A stretch of 64,000 nucleotides of DNA from Thioflexithrix psekupsensis (GTDB lineage Bacteria > Pseudomonadota > Gammaproteobacteria > Beggiatoales > Beggiatoaceae). The position numbers and the translations under genes were made by a program. Shown piece after piece: positions 38,158-48,928 of the stretch (the first letter of the stretch is position 1; each line of letters begins with the position of its first letter). The stretch lies in assembly GCF_002149925.1 (NCBI RefSeq), contig NZ_MSLT01000012.1, positions 558,001 through 622,000 of the forward strand, read 5' to 3'. The notes beneath the pieces are model-generated. The model was not told where the DNA came from. It ran no database searches and was given only the letters and a program-made list of their open reading frames with translations.

Positions 38158-40866
38158 ATGAATATTGAATTTAAAAAGTGGCACTCTATTGATACCGATT
38201 CGACCATTTCCGCGTTAAATACAAACTTAAAAAAAGGTCTCTCTGAATCCGAATATCAAGCCAGAATAGCACATTACGGTTTAAATCAATTAACGCCTAA
38301 AAAAGAACGTTCAGCTTTCATTGAATTTCTGCTGCAATTTCACAATCCACTGGTTTATATTTTATTAGTGGCCAGTATAGTGACTTTTTTGCTTAAAGAA
38401 TATGCTGACAGTGCGGTTATTTTTGGCGTTATTTTTGTTAATGCCATCATTGGTTTTGTGCAAGAAAGTAAAGCCAAAAAAGCCATTCATTCACTGAAAA
38501 AAATGCTTAATACTAAAGCCACAGTGTTGCGTAATGGACAAAAAATGTCTGTCTTATCCTCAAGCGTAACTTTAGGTGATGTCATTTTGTTGAATTCGGG
38601 CGATAAAATTCCCGCCGATATGCGCTTAATCAGCGTAAATAATTTGAAAATTGACGAATCGATGTTGACAGGCGAATCCGTCGCGGTAGAAAAACGCATC
38701 GAAGCTTTGAGCGAAGACACGGTATTGGCAGATCGCATCAATATGGCTTATGCGGGGACGCTGGTGACGTATGGCCAAGCCGTCGGCGTGGTCACGGCGA
38801 TTGGCGATAAAACGGAAACGGGACAAATCGCCCATTTAATCAATGAAGCCACCACCATTGATACGCCATTAACGAAGAAAATTACGGAATTTTCTAAAAC
38901 ATTATTATGGATTATTATTGGCTTGGCATTATTAACTTTTTTTGTGGGTTATTTTGTACATGGTCAAAATGCTTTAGATTTATTTATGGCTTCAGTGGCG
39001 TTGGCGGTGGCGGCGATTCCTGAGGGATTGCCCGCGGTGGTGACCATTACTTTAGCGATTGGCGTGCGCATTATGGCGCATAAAAATGCCATTATTCGCA
39101 AATTACCTGCGGTAGAAACCTTAGGAAGCACCACTGTCATTTGTTCTGATAAAACGGGAACATTAACCAAAAATGAAATGACGGTGACGCAAATTGCCAT
39201 TGATGATACTGTTTTTAATGTAACGGGAAATGGCTATCATCCCATAGGATCGTTTTATATTAATGGTGACCCCATTTCTAATCAAAGTTATAGCACTTTA
39301 GCTGAAATATTGCGTTGTGGCATGTTGTGTAATGATTCTTTGTTAATTGAGCCAAAAAAAGGTCATTATCAAGTGCAAGGCGATCCCACCGAAGGCGCGT
39401 TATTGGTGAGCGGTAAAAAATATGGTTTTGACGATGAAACCTTGACTAAAGAACACCCTCGTTTAGATGCCATTCCTTTTGAATCGGATCGTATGTATAT
39501 GGTGACATTACATCCGATTAGTGCCGAAGAGAATATGATTTGCATTAAGGGTTCATTAGAACGTTTATTGCAGATGTCAAAACAGGCGTTAAATGTTGAA
39601 GGTAATGTGATTGCACTTTCTAAAGAAAAAATAGAAAAAGTAGCGATTGAGTTGGCAGAGAATGGATTGCGGGTATTGGCATTTAGTGTGTGTTATGTGC
39701 CAAAAACGGTGAATTCGTTAAAAACCTTTTTCCAAGAAATGGATCAATTAAATATTCATTTTCTCGGTGTGCAAGCCATGATTGATCCACCTCGTCCTGA
39801 GGCGATTGCGGCGGTGGCTTTGTGTCAGCAAGCGGGTATTCATGTGAAAATGATCACCGGTGATCATAAAGTCACGGCGTTAGCGGTGGCAAAAGAATTG
39901 GGCATTAATACCAGTGCCAACGGTTTAACCGGCGCAGAAATGTCACTGATGGACGATGTCACATTGAGCCAAGCCACTAAAAATATTCATGTTTTTGCGC
40001 GAGTTGCTCCAGAGCAAAAATTAAAATTGGTCTCCGCGCTACAAGCCAATCGTCACATCGTCGCTATGACAGGTGACGGAGTCAATGACGCGCCTGCATT
40101 AAAACAAGCCGATATTGGTATTGCAATGGGCATCAACGGCACGGAAGTCAGCAAGGAAGCCGCAGACATGGTGTTGGCTGATGACAATTTCGCTTCTATT
40201 GCTGCTGCTGTAGAACAAGGACGCGGGATTTTTGATAATTTAATCAAATTTATTGCGTGGATTTTACCCACCAATGTGGGGCAGGGTTTAGTGATTATGT
40301 TAGCGGTGTTTTTAGGGACTACTTTACCTGTTTTGCCTGTGCATGCGTTATGGTTAAATATGACTACGGCTTTATTTTTGGGTTTAATGTTGGCTTTTGA
40401 ACCGCAAGAAAGTGGCGTAATGTTACGCCAACCCAGACATGTGGATGAACCTATTTTAAATACGGATATTATGATCCGTATTTTTTTAATTAGCTTTTTA
40501 TTGTTATTCGGTGCGTTTGGTATTTTCACTTGGTCGCAAATGCAAGGTGCAAGTGAAGCAGAATCAAGAACTTTAGCTGTCACCTTATTTGTTATTGTGC
40601 AGAGTTTTTATTTACTCAATTGTCGCTCATTAACTCAATCTGTTTTTTATGTTAATCTATTTTCTAATTATTGGATTTGGATTGGTATTGGTTTGATGTT
40701 TTTGGCACAATTGGCATTTATTTATCTCCCATTTATGAATACTATTTTTCACAGTGCGCCTATTGCTTTAAATCAGTGGTTTATCATGATGATTTATGGG
40801 GCTGTCACCTTGATTATTGTTGATTTTCATGGGCGTTTTATGAAGAGATATTCTAATGGAAAATAG
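38158..40866 (+). CDS. P-type cation-transporting ATPase (P2 type)
   Basis: This 902-residue inner-membrane pump starts at the ATG after GACAGGAG; an upstream TTG at 38143 is part of the leader. It has the cation-ATPase N-terminal domain, the actuator TGES loop, the phosphorylation motif [13 protein letters not shown], the nucleotide-binding segment, the hinge [22 protein letters not shown] and ten or so membrane helices. PEGLP in helix 4 ([16 protein letters not shown]) is typical of Ca2+/Na+-type P2 pumps. The transported ion is not certain. Its 3' end overlaps chrA by 11 bp. Confidence 0.92.
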   Translation: MNIEFKKWHSIDTDSTISALNTNLKKGLSESEYQARIAHYGLNQLTPKKERSAFIEFLLQFHNPLVYILLVASIVTFLLKEYADSAVIFGVIFVNAIIGFVQESKAKKAIHSLKKMLNTKATVLRNGQKMSVLSSSVTLGDVILLNSGDKIPADMRLISVNNLKIDESMLTGESVAVEKRIEALSEDTVLADRINMAYAGTLVTYGQAVGVVTAIGDKTETGQIAHLINEATTIDTPLTKKITEFSKTLLWIIIGLALLTFFVGYFVHGQNALDLFMASVALAVAAIPEGLPAVVTITLAIGVRIMAHKNAIIRKLPAVETLGSTTVICSDKTGTLTKNEMTVTQIAIDDTVFNVTGNGYHPIGSFYINGDPISNQSYSTLAEILRCGMLCNDSLLIEPKKGHYQVQGDPTEGALLVSGKKYGFDDETLTKEHPRLDAIPFESDRMYMVTLHPISAEENMICIKGSLERLLQMSKQALNVEGNVIALSKEKIEKVAIELAENGLRVLAFSVCYVPKTVNSLKTFFQEMDQLNIHFLGVQAMIDPPRPEAIAAVALCQQAGIHVKMITGDHKVTALAVAKELGINTSANGLTGAEMSLMDDVTLSQATKNIHVFARVAPEQKLKLVSALQANRHIVAMTGDGVNDAPALKQADIGIAMGINGTEVSKEAADMVLADDNFASIAAAVEQGRGIFDNLIKFIAWILPTNVGQGLVIMLAVFLGTTLPVLPVHALWLNMTTALFLGLMLAFEPQESGVMLRQPRHVDEPILNTDIMIRIFLISFLLLFGAFGIFTWSQMQGASEAESRTLAVTLFVIVQSFYLLNCRSLTQSVFYVNLFSNYWIWIGIGLMFLAQLAFIYLPFMNTIFHSAPIALNQWFIMMIYGAVTLIIVDFHGRFMKRYSNGK

Positions 40867-42031
40867 CTGGAAAATATTCTTGATTTTTCTACGGTTAGGA
40901 GCGACCGCATTTGGTGGGCCGATTGCGCATTTGGCTTATTTTAGAGAAGAATTTGTGGTGAAACGTCGTTGGTTGTCTGAACGGGATTATGCGGATGTTT
41001 TGGCCTTGTGTCAGTTTTTGCCGGGGCCGGCCAGCAGTCAAATGGGTTTTAGTTTAGGTTTGATTCGTGGGGGGATGTCGGGGGCGGTGGCGGCGTGGGT
41101 GGGTTTTACATTGCCGGCGGCGTTGATCATGTTTTCTTTTGCCTATGGTTTGCTGTCGTTGGAAGCGTTGGGCGTGTCGGGAGGGTGGTTACAAGGCTTG
41201 AAAGTGGTGGCGGTGGCCGTTGTTGCCCAAGCCATTTGGGGCATGGCCAATACATTGTGTCCGGATCGTCAGAGAATAACACTGGCATTTGCGGCGGCTT
41301 CCCTGATGTTGTGGTGGCCGTTATGGTGGATACAATGGGTGATTATTGCTTTAGGGGGGCTTATCGGTTGGAAATATTTACCCGCACAAGCCGCTTCGCC
41401 CACGCCTTTTACGCTGTCTATTCCGCGCTGGCTGGCTTTGGGAAGTGGGATTGTATTTTTACTGTTGCTGTTCAGTTTACCCCTATTGGCAAGTCATACA
41501 CCAGTCAATAGTGTGTGGGGAATTTTTGACAGTTTTTATCGGGCGGGTGCCTTGGTATTTGGTGGCGGTCATGTGGTGTTACCTTTGTTGCAAAGTGAAT
41601 TTGTGGCGACGGGTCAAGTGGATTCTGTTATTTTTTTAGCGGGTTACGGTGCAGCGCAGGCCATTCCTGGCCCTTTGTTTAGTCTTTCGGCTTATTTGGG
41701 TGTGTGGCTTTTTGAGAGTTCTCCTGTTATTGGTGCGTTGGTGGCGTTGGTGGCGATTTTTTTACCGGGTTTTCTTCTGATTTTAGCAGCATTGCCGTTT
41801 TGGGAAGGGTTGCGTTCGCGTGCGGATGCGGCGGCCACCTTAGCGGGAATTAATGCGGCGGTGGTCGGTTTGCTCATTGCTGCGTTTTACAATCCTGTGT
41901 GGACGAGTGCTATTCTCAGTCCGCGTCATTTTGTATTGGCTTTATTGGCTTTTTTATTACTGACTGTGTGGCGGGTGTCGCCGTGGTGGGTTGTGTTGGG
42001 CATGGCGGGAGTCGGGCAGGGAGTATTTTAA
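40856..42031 (+). CDS. chrA: Chromate transporter ChrA-like protein
   Basis: This 391-residue membrane protein of the CHR family has two homologous halves. The first begins FLRLGATAFGGPIAHLAYFREEFVVKRRWLSERDYADVLALCQFLPGPASSQM and the second has GALVFGGGHVVLPLLQSEFV and AAQAIPGPLFSLSAYLG. CHR proteins export chromate by proton antiport. The gene overlaps the end of the P-type ATPase gene, so the two are translationally coupled. The physiological anion may not be chromate. Confidence 0.92.
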   Translation: MENSWKIFLIFLRLGATAFGGPIAHLAYFREEFVVKRRWLSERDYADVLALCQFLPGPASSQMGFSLGLIRGGMSGAVAAWVGFTLPAALIMFSFAYGLLSLEALGVSGGWLQGLKVVAVAVVAQAIWGMANTLCPDRQRITLAFAAASLMLWWPLWWIQWVIIALGGLIGWKYLPAQAASPTPFTLSIPRWLALGSGIVFLLLLFSLPLLASHTPVNSVWGIFDSFYRAGALVFGGGHVVLPLLQSEFVATGQVDSVIFLAGYGAAQAIPGPLFSLSAYLGVWLFESSPVIGALVALVAIFLPGFLLILAALPFWEGLRSRADAAATLAGINAAVVGLLIAAFYNPVWTSAILSPRHFVLALLAFLLLTVWRVSPWWVVLGMAGVGQGVF

Positions 42032-42042
42032 TTCAGATAATT

Positions 42043-43962
42043 CTACATTCTTTTTAATACCACTAAGGTGATGTCGTCATCAATCGGATGATTTCCTAAA
42101 TAGTTCATTAAATCGGCAATAATGGCTTGTTGAATAAATCGTGCTTTATTGCGTGGCCAATGTCGTTGTATTGAAGTTAATAAACGCGGTAAACCATATA
42201 ATTTTCCCGTGTGATTTCGTGCTTCGGTAATGCCATCGGTGTAAAGCACAACGCCGTCACCTGCGGCCAATTCTATTTGTTTCTTTCCCAACAAATGGCA
42301 AATATCTGGAATCATTCCCACCATAAAACCCAATTCTAAAGTATCAATTTGTTCAATTTCTCCATGGGCGCGGACAATTAAAACTTCTTCATGTTGTCCG
42401 CTAATGGTCAATTGACCTTGGGCATAATCTAATATGGCTAATGTTAAATTTTTATCGCTGTGCATTCGCTGTACATTTTCATAAATAGCACGGTTAATAA
42501 TGGCTAAGAAATGGCTAGAATCTTCCGCAGCATGACTGGCTAATAAAGTGCGAATAGCGGTTTGTACCATGAGCATAATTACCCCACTTTCTAAACCATG
42601 TCCTGTCACATCACCAATCGTAATTTTAACCCCATGCGTATCTCGTAAAATATCGTAATAATCTCCACCCACTTCACTGGTCGGCTGCATAAAACCAGCA
42701 ATATCTAAATCAGGAATTTGGGTTAATTCTTCGGCACGTGGCAATACCATTTGTTGCAAACGACGACTAATTTCTAATTCCGCGCCCATGCGTAAATTTT
42801 CTGCTTTTAATTGCTCATTCAAATGACAGATTTTTTCATGTGCAGTTTCTAATTCCAAGGTTCGCGCTTTTACTTTATCTTCTAAAGCGTCATTAAGGTC
42901 TTGTAATAATTTTTGTTTGCGATTTTGTTCTTTTAATTTTTCCTTCAATTTATTATGCCTGACGCGGGCTTTATGTGCTTGTAATAACAGAATAAATAAG
43001 AAAATAAAAAGTAACCACAATAAACCTATGGCCCACAATAAATTATTTCGCAATACCGTCACTTGTTGAAAAACATTGGCTTCATCAGCCAATATATGCA
43101 CTTGCCAATGGACATCGGCGACTTCGGAAGAAACCATGACCCGTTGTTTTTCTCCCTGAGATTGCATGAATGTCTCAAGATGAGATTTGGTTAAATCTAA
43201 AATACTATTCACGGGCAAACCCAATTGTTTAGCATAAGCCATTAATTCATTTTCATTTGGGTGAACAAATAATTTTCCTTCTTGAGTCACTACATAGATA
43301 ACTTCTTCTTTTGAAATATTAAATTTAGCCACAAATTTTTGTAACAAAGGCAAAATCATATCGACACTCGTTACCCCTGCAAAATGTCCTTGTTGATCAT
43401 AAAAAGCCTGAACTGCACTCATATAAACCAAATTGGTATCAAAATAAGGTGCAGTAAAAAATGTTTTTCCTTCTTTTTTCTTACCTTCTACATACCAAAA
43501 TTGTTTAGGGTAATAATAATCTTTTTGACTCCATTCATAAGTTAAAATAGCGGCTTTTCCCGTGGTTTGGCTGCGGTGAACATAGGGGCCAAATAATTCA
43601 ATTTCTTTATCAAATAAATAAGGTTCAAACCATACTCCCATTCCATAAATCATTTCTTCGGGAGCTGATTGCAACATGCGATATAATAGGGTTTCAACTT
43701 CATTTTTATTTTGCTGTAATGGTGCTGCTAAACTGGTTAAAGAACGAGATAATTGTATCGTAATGCGCAGATAATCTTCTATTCCATAGGCAATTTTTTG
43801 TGCTTTTTCTTTTTGGATTTGTAAGGCCGTTTCTTGTAAGCGTACACTTTGGAATTGGTAAAACATAGCAATGCCTAATGTGGCAAAAATAATTCCCATA
43901 AATAGCAATATGCTGACGATGGAATAAATTGAATTAAATTTAAAACGTAAAAATTTATACAT
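42043..43962 (-). CDS. Membrane sensor with SpoIIE/RsbU-type PP2C phosphatase domain
   Basis: This 639-residue protein has an N-terminal helix (SIVSILLFMGIIFATLGIAMFY) and a periplasmic Cache-type sensor (residues about 40-300: YGMGVWFEPYLFDKEIELFGPYV, FTAPYFDTNLVYMSAVQAFYDQQGHFAGVTSVDMIL). A second helix (about 308-330), a coiled coil and a C-terminal PPM phosphatase follow (DIAGFMQPTSEVGGDYYDILRD, TIGDVTGHGLESGVIML, GDGVVLYTDGITEA). Such enzymes dephosphorylate anti-sigma-factor antagonists. No STAS or anti-sigma kinase gene lies next to it. It converges with chrA, with 11 bp between the stops. Confidence 0.9.
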   Translation of the reverse strand: MYKFLRFKFNSIYSIVSILLFMGIIFATLGIAMFYQFQSVRLQETALQIQKEKAQKIAYGIEDYLRITIQLSRSLTSLAAPLQQNKNEVETLLYRMLQSAPEEMIYGMGVWFEPYLFDKEIELFGPYVHRSQTTGKAAILTYEWSQKDYYYPKQFWYVEGKKKEGKTFFTAPYFDTNLVYMSAVQAFYDQQGHFAGVTSVDMILPLLQKFVAKFNISKEEVIYVVTQEGKLFVHPNENELMAYAKQLGLPVNSILDLTKSHLETFMQSQGEKQRVMVSSEVADVHWQVHILADEANVFQQVTVLRNNLLWAIGLLWLLFIFLFILLLQAHKARVRHNKLKEKLKEQNRKQKLLQDLNDALEDKVKARTLELETAHEKICHLNEQLKAENLRMGAELEISRRLQQMVLPRAEELTQIPDLDIAGFMQPTSEVGGDYYDILRDTHGVKITIGDVTGHGLESGVIMLMVQTAIRTLLASHAAEDSSHFLAIINRAIYENVQRMHSDKNLTLAILDYAQGQLTISGQHEEVLIVRAHGEIEQIDTLELGFMVGMIPDICHLLGKKQIELAAGDGVVLYTDGITEARNHTGKLYGLPRLLTSIQRHWPRNKARFIQQAIIADLMNYLGNHPIDDDITLVVLKRM

Positions 43963-44062
43963 TGTTATCTTGCCGTTATCATCAGAGGGGTTAAATTGTG
44001 CTTGAACGGGTTACTTTAAAACAGTTTTTTGACCACTGTATGAATGCGAGCAAAAATAATCT

Positions 44063-44094
44063 GGTAGTCTTATCCAAATCGTGATGGGACTACC
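44063..44094. repeat. 7-bp inverted repeat downstream of the CARF-HEPN gene
   Basis: GGTAGTC (44063-44069) and GACTACC (44088-44094) are exact inverted copies with an 18-base loop in the 274-bp gap between the CRISPR effector and the phosphatase. It may be a weak terminator of the CRISPR operon. No T-run is obvious. Confidence 0.3.
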
Positions 44095-44236
44095 GAGATT
44101 CTTTATAAAAGCGATGGGGAGGGATATTGTTAGAGGATAATGTGCGGAAATAGGCTACAGCAATTAGAGTTTGCTTTAGTTGGTTGTAAATAGCAGCAAT
44201 AGATACGGCTCAAATAATAGAGTCTGTTTACAATTT

Positions 44237-45418
44237 TTAATTAAAAAGTTCTGTTCGTGCTTTTTTCAAAAAACGTCTAAGCTCATCTTCACTTTTCAAA
44301 TATTGCTTTATAGTTTGACTTGGCTCATTTCCGTGAGCAAGGGCATTTCTAATTTCTCTTAATTTTTTATAAGCGTCACATCCCTTTCCAGTGTCATATT
44401 CTTCTTTTACACGATTACGCTCTTTATAATCATGAGAAGGACAGGGCATTTTACTGGTAATAAAAGCTTCAAATAAAAAAATAACACCTCTTACATAATC
44501 ACGGTTATTAATATAAAATTCAGCCAATTTTTTCTGACGTTCTAAAATACTAGAACCTTTAGATTTTTTAAATCTTTTTTCTAAGGCATCTTTAAATAAA
44601 ACACCAGTAATGCCTGTTAAATTAACAGAGGATATATCAATACTATTCAGGGCATCATTAGATTTTGACAAATTAAAATTGCGCTCATAAAATGCTGCTT
44701 TTTTAAGCAATTCGGCTTTATTTTTAGCCATTCCGTCCTTTTCCAACAATTCAGAAAACACATCATAATCGCCATCTTTGTCAAAACTATCTAATGCACT
44801 GACCCAATTGGCAATATTCAATAAACCATCCAATTTTAAAACAGGAACAATCTCACCGTGTCTTTGGCGCATCTCAAATGCACCATAATATAAACCTTCA
44901 ATATTTACTTTATATACTCTACTTAAATAAAAAGCACTTATTAAGGTAATGACAGGCAAATGACGTAATCCATGTGTTATATCTAAAGCAACTTTATCTC
45001 CTTCTTTTATCCCTTTTGCAATTGCCTGTAGAATATCGGCTTGCTCAATTTCATTTTCTCCATAGGGAATTAATCGAAGTTCACAAGAAATTCCTAATTT
45101 TTTCTCAAGTAATGGTGCTAATTTGTCCAGTTGCTCTTGAGTGAATTGATCATTATCATTATCATTATTAGCATTATCAATTAGCAAACTGTGTTTTTCG
45201 ATCAATTCATCTTGCAAATCAAATGATTCTACAAAGACACCCCACATGCTGCCGCTTGTTCCTAAAACAACCAAGCGTTCAACTTGCAATTTTTCTTGCA
45301 GAGCAATCCCAAAAAGGGAAGTTTCTTTCACAGAATTATCAGAAAAACGGTATTTTGCCGTCTGATATTTTCCACTTTTGTTGTGTACTTTTCCAATAAA
45401 AGTAATTAAAGTGTACAT
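44237..45418 (-). CDS. csx1: CARF-HEPN type III CRISPR effector (Csx1/TM1812-like, DxTHG family)
   Basis: This 393-residue ancillary nuclease of type III CRISPR systems has an N-terminal CARF domain, which senses cyclic oligoadenylate made by Cas10. It contains the DITHG signature at residues 146-150 (ALDITHGLRHLPV). The C-terminal HEPN RNase domain has the R-x4-H motif at R357 and H362 (REIRNALAHG). The gene starts 3 bp after the csm5 stop and was the last gene of the csm operon. It is intact while csm5, csm4 and cas10 are broken. A short in-frame ATTATC-type repeat codes for the DNANNDNDND stretch. Confidence 0.88.
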   Translation of the reverse strand: MYTLITFIGKVHNKSGKYQTAKYRFSDNSVKETSLFGIALQEKLQVERLVVLGTSGSMWGVFVESFDLQDELIEKHSLLIDNANNDNDNDQFTQEQLDKLAPLLEKKLGISCELRLIPYGENEIEQADILQAIAKGIKEGDKVALDITHGLRHLPVITLISAFYLSRVYKVNIEGLYYGAFEMRQRHGEIVPVLKLDGLLNIANWVSALDSFDKDGDYDVFSELLEKDGMAKNKAELLKKAAFYERNFNLSKSNDALNSIDISSVNLTGITGVLFKDALEKRFKKSKGSSILERQKKLAEFYINNRDYVRGVIFLFEAFITSKMPCPSHDYKERNRVKEEYDTGKGCDAYKKLREIRNALAHGNEPSQTIKQYLKSEDELRRFLKKARTELFN

Positions 45419-45421
45419 TTC

Positions 45422-45965
45422 TTATTCTCCCAAAATATCCCGTAAAATTTGCATTTTATTTACATCTTTCTGTTTATTTGAATTCCATTTACCTGTTTCT
45501 TGGTAAAATGTTTTCAATACTTGAGCAATTTCAACTTGTTCTGCGGCTGAATGCTTAGACAATTGAGCTAACCATAAGCCTGCTTTTTCACTGGCTTTGA
45601 GTAAATTACCTGATAATTCGCCTTGTAATTGTCGTTGTAATGGGGACAGTGCGGCTTCGGCGGCTTGTGAGGTCTGCAATGCCGCCAATTGACCGCTGGA
45701 AGCCTCTGGCGAGTAAATTTTAATCCAACCGAAAGGCAAACACGGCGACCCCTCACTCACCACCAAACGGCGCGTTTTTGGGAAAACATCCACCCCAACC
45801 TTACCCATTTTACTGCCATAGGCTTGTCGGGCTGTCTGTAATTCATCATCATCCAACCAGCCACCCGTCATACTTTCCCAACCACTGCCCCATCCCAATC
45901 GAATAAACATATTTTCCGAATCTGACTCAATTTGCTTGTGCAATTCTTCATATTTATAAACAATA
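45422..45965 (-). pseudogene. csm5: csm5, C-terminal fragment
   Basis: This is the 3' part of csm5, cut off by IS630 copy 3. It contains the RAMP segment MFIRLGWGSGWESMTGGWL and the C-terminal helical part ending RDILGE. The frame is open up to the IS edge (IVYKYEELHKQIESDSENMF), with a TTG at 45943 as the first possible start. Removing the IS and one TA joins it in frame to the N-terminal fragment at 47097-48009 as a 484-residue Csm5. Confidence 0.87.
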
Positions 45966-47096
45966 TACCAATTTTTTCAGAGTCGTATAATAATACTTTT
46001 CAAATAGGAGAGAATAATGAACAAAAGATATGAAGATTTAGAAGAATTAATGTCAACAGGTGAAGCGAGAGAAGTGAAGCGAGCGATGGCAGTAAGAATG
46101 TCTTTGCTTGGTTTTGTGCGTGCGGAAGCGGCTTTAGCGTGTTGTGTCAGTGTGCAATTTGTGGATAAATGGAAAGCCATTTATTTAGCGTCAGGGGTTG
46201 AAGGATTAAAGTTAGCGTATAAAGGCTCACCAGGGTATTTAAAGCCGCGTGAACGAGAAGATGTGATTAATTGGATACAAGAAAAGAAGACAATAACAAT
46301 AGAGGAACTAAAGAGATACTTAAAAGAGGAGTATGATGTTTTCTATTCTTCAAATACTTCTTATACTAAATTATTAGAAGAAGCGAATTTAAGTTATAAG
46401 AAGACACACAAAGAGAATTCGGCAAAAGATGAGGTAAAAGTGGAAGCTAAAAAAAAAGAGATTAAGGATTTAATAGATAAGGAGCGTGAACAGATAGAAA
46501 GTGGAGAGGTAATGTACTGGATGCAAGACGAAAGCCATCAGTTGTGGGGAGATATTTGTGGTTATGTTTGGTCGAAAAAAGGAGAAAGAACGTCAATAAA
46601 GATGAGTAATTATCGCACTTCTCAAACGTGGTATGGAGCGGTGAATATTTATACGGGAGAATTTATTTTAGATAGGGCAAAGAAAGCTGATACAAAATAT
46701 ACGATAGACTTTATTAACTGGCTCATTTACAGATATAAAGAAGCCCGTCATGTGATTATTTGGGATGGTGCAAGTTATCATCGTTCTGAAGGTTTAAGAA
46801 CTTATTTAGAGAAATTAAATGGGGGACTTCCAGAATCAGAATGGAAAGTCCGTTTATTAAGATTTGCACCTAATGCCCCAGAGCAAAATCCAGTCGAGGA
46901 TATTTGGCTTCAAGGTAAGAATTGGGTCAGAAAGAATTTTCATCGCCTATCAAGCTTTAAAGAAGTCACTAGTATGTTTGAGACCTTTTTGTCAGGTAAA
47001 GTGTTTAAGTTTAATAAAATTAAACAGTATCTTATACCTAATATCTAGCTAGATATTAAAACTTAATTTGTTTTTATATCTCACATAATTTTGGTA
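45966..47096 (+). mobile_element. IS630-family insertion sequence, copy 3 (1131 bp), inside csm5
   Basis: The element is flanked by TA at 45964-45965 and 47097-47098 and is oriented against csm5. The csm5 reading frame is restored only if the target duplication is 2 bp (TA), which fixes the element ends independently of the repeat comparison. Shared variants (CAAAAGATATG at the transposase start, CATCGCCTATC near the end) group it with copy 4. Confidence 0.96.
46017..47048 (+). CDS. IS630-family transposase, copy 3
   Basis: This 343-residue transposase has a protein sequence that appears identical to copy 1, with D171, D250 and E294 present. It shares silent variants with copy 4 rather than with copies 1 and 2. 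It is probably functional as far as the sequence shows. Confidence 0.95.
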   Translation: MNKRYEDLEELMSTGEAREVKRAMAVRMSLLGFVRAEAALACCVSVQFVDKWKAIYLASGVEGLKLAYKGSPGYLKPREREDVINWIQEKKTITIEELKRYLKEEYDVFYSSNTSYTKLLEEANLSYKKTHKENSAKDEVKVEAKKKEIKDLIDKEREQIESGEVMYWMQDESHQLWGDICGYVWSKKGERTSIKMSNYRTSQTWYGAVNIYTGEFILDRAKKADTKYTIDFINWLIYRYKEARHVIIWDGASYHRSEGLRTYLEKLNGGLPESEWKVRLLRFAPNAPEQNPVEDIWLQGKNWVRKNFHRLSSFKEVTSMFETFLSGKVFKFNKIKQYLIPNI

Positions 47097-48009
47097 TATC
47101 ATCAGCCCGATATTGTTTATAAAAAGCAATGTCTTTTTCTAATAATCTCAAGGCATGAGCATTAACTAAAATTTTTAATTTATTAAAGCCAATAAAATCA
47201 GGTAAATCTTTCCAATGCAAAACATTTTTTTGCGGAAATTCACTGAGTAAAAAATCATCCCATTGAATAGCCATATAGGTCTTGCTACCGGGCTTTAATG
47301 CTTCAGTAAAAATGCCTTTAGCATCCTGCCATTTTTCTATATTTCTGCGACTTCCCATATCGCGCCAACTTTTTTTCAAATCCGTGCCGCGTTGCGTTAA
47401 ATTAAACCAGCGTATATCAGCAACCACTAAATCTTGAGTTGAAAAATGGCTGTCACTTAAATGCAGCACTCTTAAAAAATCATAATTAGGCGTTTGGGAA
47501 GGTTTAGGCGCAGTGTCAGAAAATGCTTGAGTATTTATTTTTTCAGAAGGATTTTTTTGTTTATTTAATTTTTTAAAAACACTGTTTCTTTCTGATAAAA
47601 CATGAGATTTATTCAGTGATAAATTAAACAAAACAGTGCGAATCGATCCTTTTAAAGAGGAGCCTGGAATATAAGGTTGAAATAACGCTGTTTTTATAAA
47701 AGGTCTTAATTCCCGTTCGGGCAAATTAGAATGACCAAAACTTTTTAACACATAACTATGTCCTGGCATCTTAGTGTCAGCGGCTTTCATTAAATCTTCA
47801 ATTTGAGTACTTTTATCGACCAATTCTTTTAAATCTTGATGGGTGCTATTCACTAAAATAGCAAACAATCCATTTTGATCAATCACATGCAATTCATTAC
47901 CCTTTAATAAAAAATCACCTGCTTCTTGATGCCACAATTGCCCAGTACCAATATGCACGGGCGTTAATATTTCAACAATATGCTGATAACTTACGGTGGG
48001 CTTATCCAT
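47097..48009 (-). pseudogene. csm5: csm5, N-terminal fragment
   Basis: Csm5 caps the crRNA 3' side of the type III-A effector. The ATG at 48009 (MDKPTVSYQHIVEILTPVHIGTGQLW) lies 1 bp after the csm4 stop; a longer frame to 48045 would overlap csm4. Typical RAMP motifs are PVHIGTG and YIPGSSLKGSIRTVLF. The fragment runs into IS630 copy 3 after QYRADD and picks up IPKLCEI-stop from the IS end. It lacks the C-terminal RAMP part, so a working Csm5 is unlikely. Confidence 0.87.
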
Positions 48010-48010
48010 T

Positions 48011-48928
48011 TCAATTAGGTACTCCAATAAAAAAACCACGCGCATCGCGTAAAGCAGAATAATCTGGGGTATTAGTCACATCAATAATGTCGCCTTCTAA
48101 GGGCGTATGAAAATAACTGCCTTCAGCAAAAAGACGTAATGTTTGCTTACGATGTCCTGAACCTGCAATCCAGCCACCGCGTTTCACCAATTCATAAGCG
48201 GCATTTTGCATAAATTTTTCTTTTTCTAACCCTGCTTTTTCAAAGAAACGATAACATTCTTCTTGAGAAGGAGCGCATAAAGAAAGTGCAATGGCAGGTT
48301 GATTGGTTTTAGCCGAATGAAATGGCAAATGAGAAGGCATCATTTTGGCAGAAAATAACCCATGTCCACTGCTTCTGTCTGCACCAATACCGCTGTCTCC
48401 TAATAAATCTAAAACGGCTCTAAATTTTTTTTGGGTTTTAGTGTCATTGGGTTTATTAAAACGCACAAAAAAATATAATCCAGATTTAAAATGTTTAACA
48501 GGATTATTTTTCACATCTTTTTGTTGAAAATCCGCATAAAATAACCGCGCAAATTCAAATAAAATTCCTTTAGATGAATGTGCAGTTAATCGATCAATAG
48601 CAACACGAGTATTATCACTTTCTTTCCACATTTTAAAATCGCTGGGAAGCTGCTTTATTTGATCAGCAGGCAGAATAAATTCAGTATTGCATATCATTTC
48701 ATCTAGGTTATCCGCTTGCCAAAAACGCTCTGTTAAAGACGCAAAATAAAGGCTGGATTCTATCCATTTTATTTTTTTCATTTTCTTAATAGAGCCAGAA
48801 TCTTTTTTATCCACTGGAATAGCAGATGTTTTAACAGCTCTTGGCAAAAAATAAAAAATCTTTTCTTGCTGAGTTTTATAATCAAATATAAGCAACTTAG
48901 GAAAAGCTGAAGATAAGCGAAATTGCTT
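48011..48928 (-). pseudogene. csm4: csm4, C-terminal fragment
   Basis: Csm4 binds the crRNA 5' tag and contacts Cas10. This fragment has the family motifs FRLSSAFPKLLIFDY, FYFLPRAV and the glycine-rich GDSGIGADRSSGHGLF. A MITE-like repeat separates it from the first 69 residues. The terminal bases of that repeat supply an in-frame ATG (at 48949, MNDLILVKQF), so a 312-residue product could be made, but no ribosome site is evident and the N-terminal RAMP strands would be missing. Confidence 0.84.
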
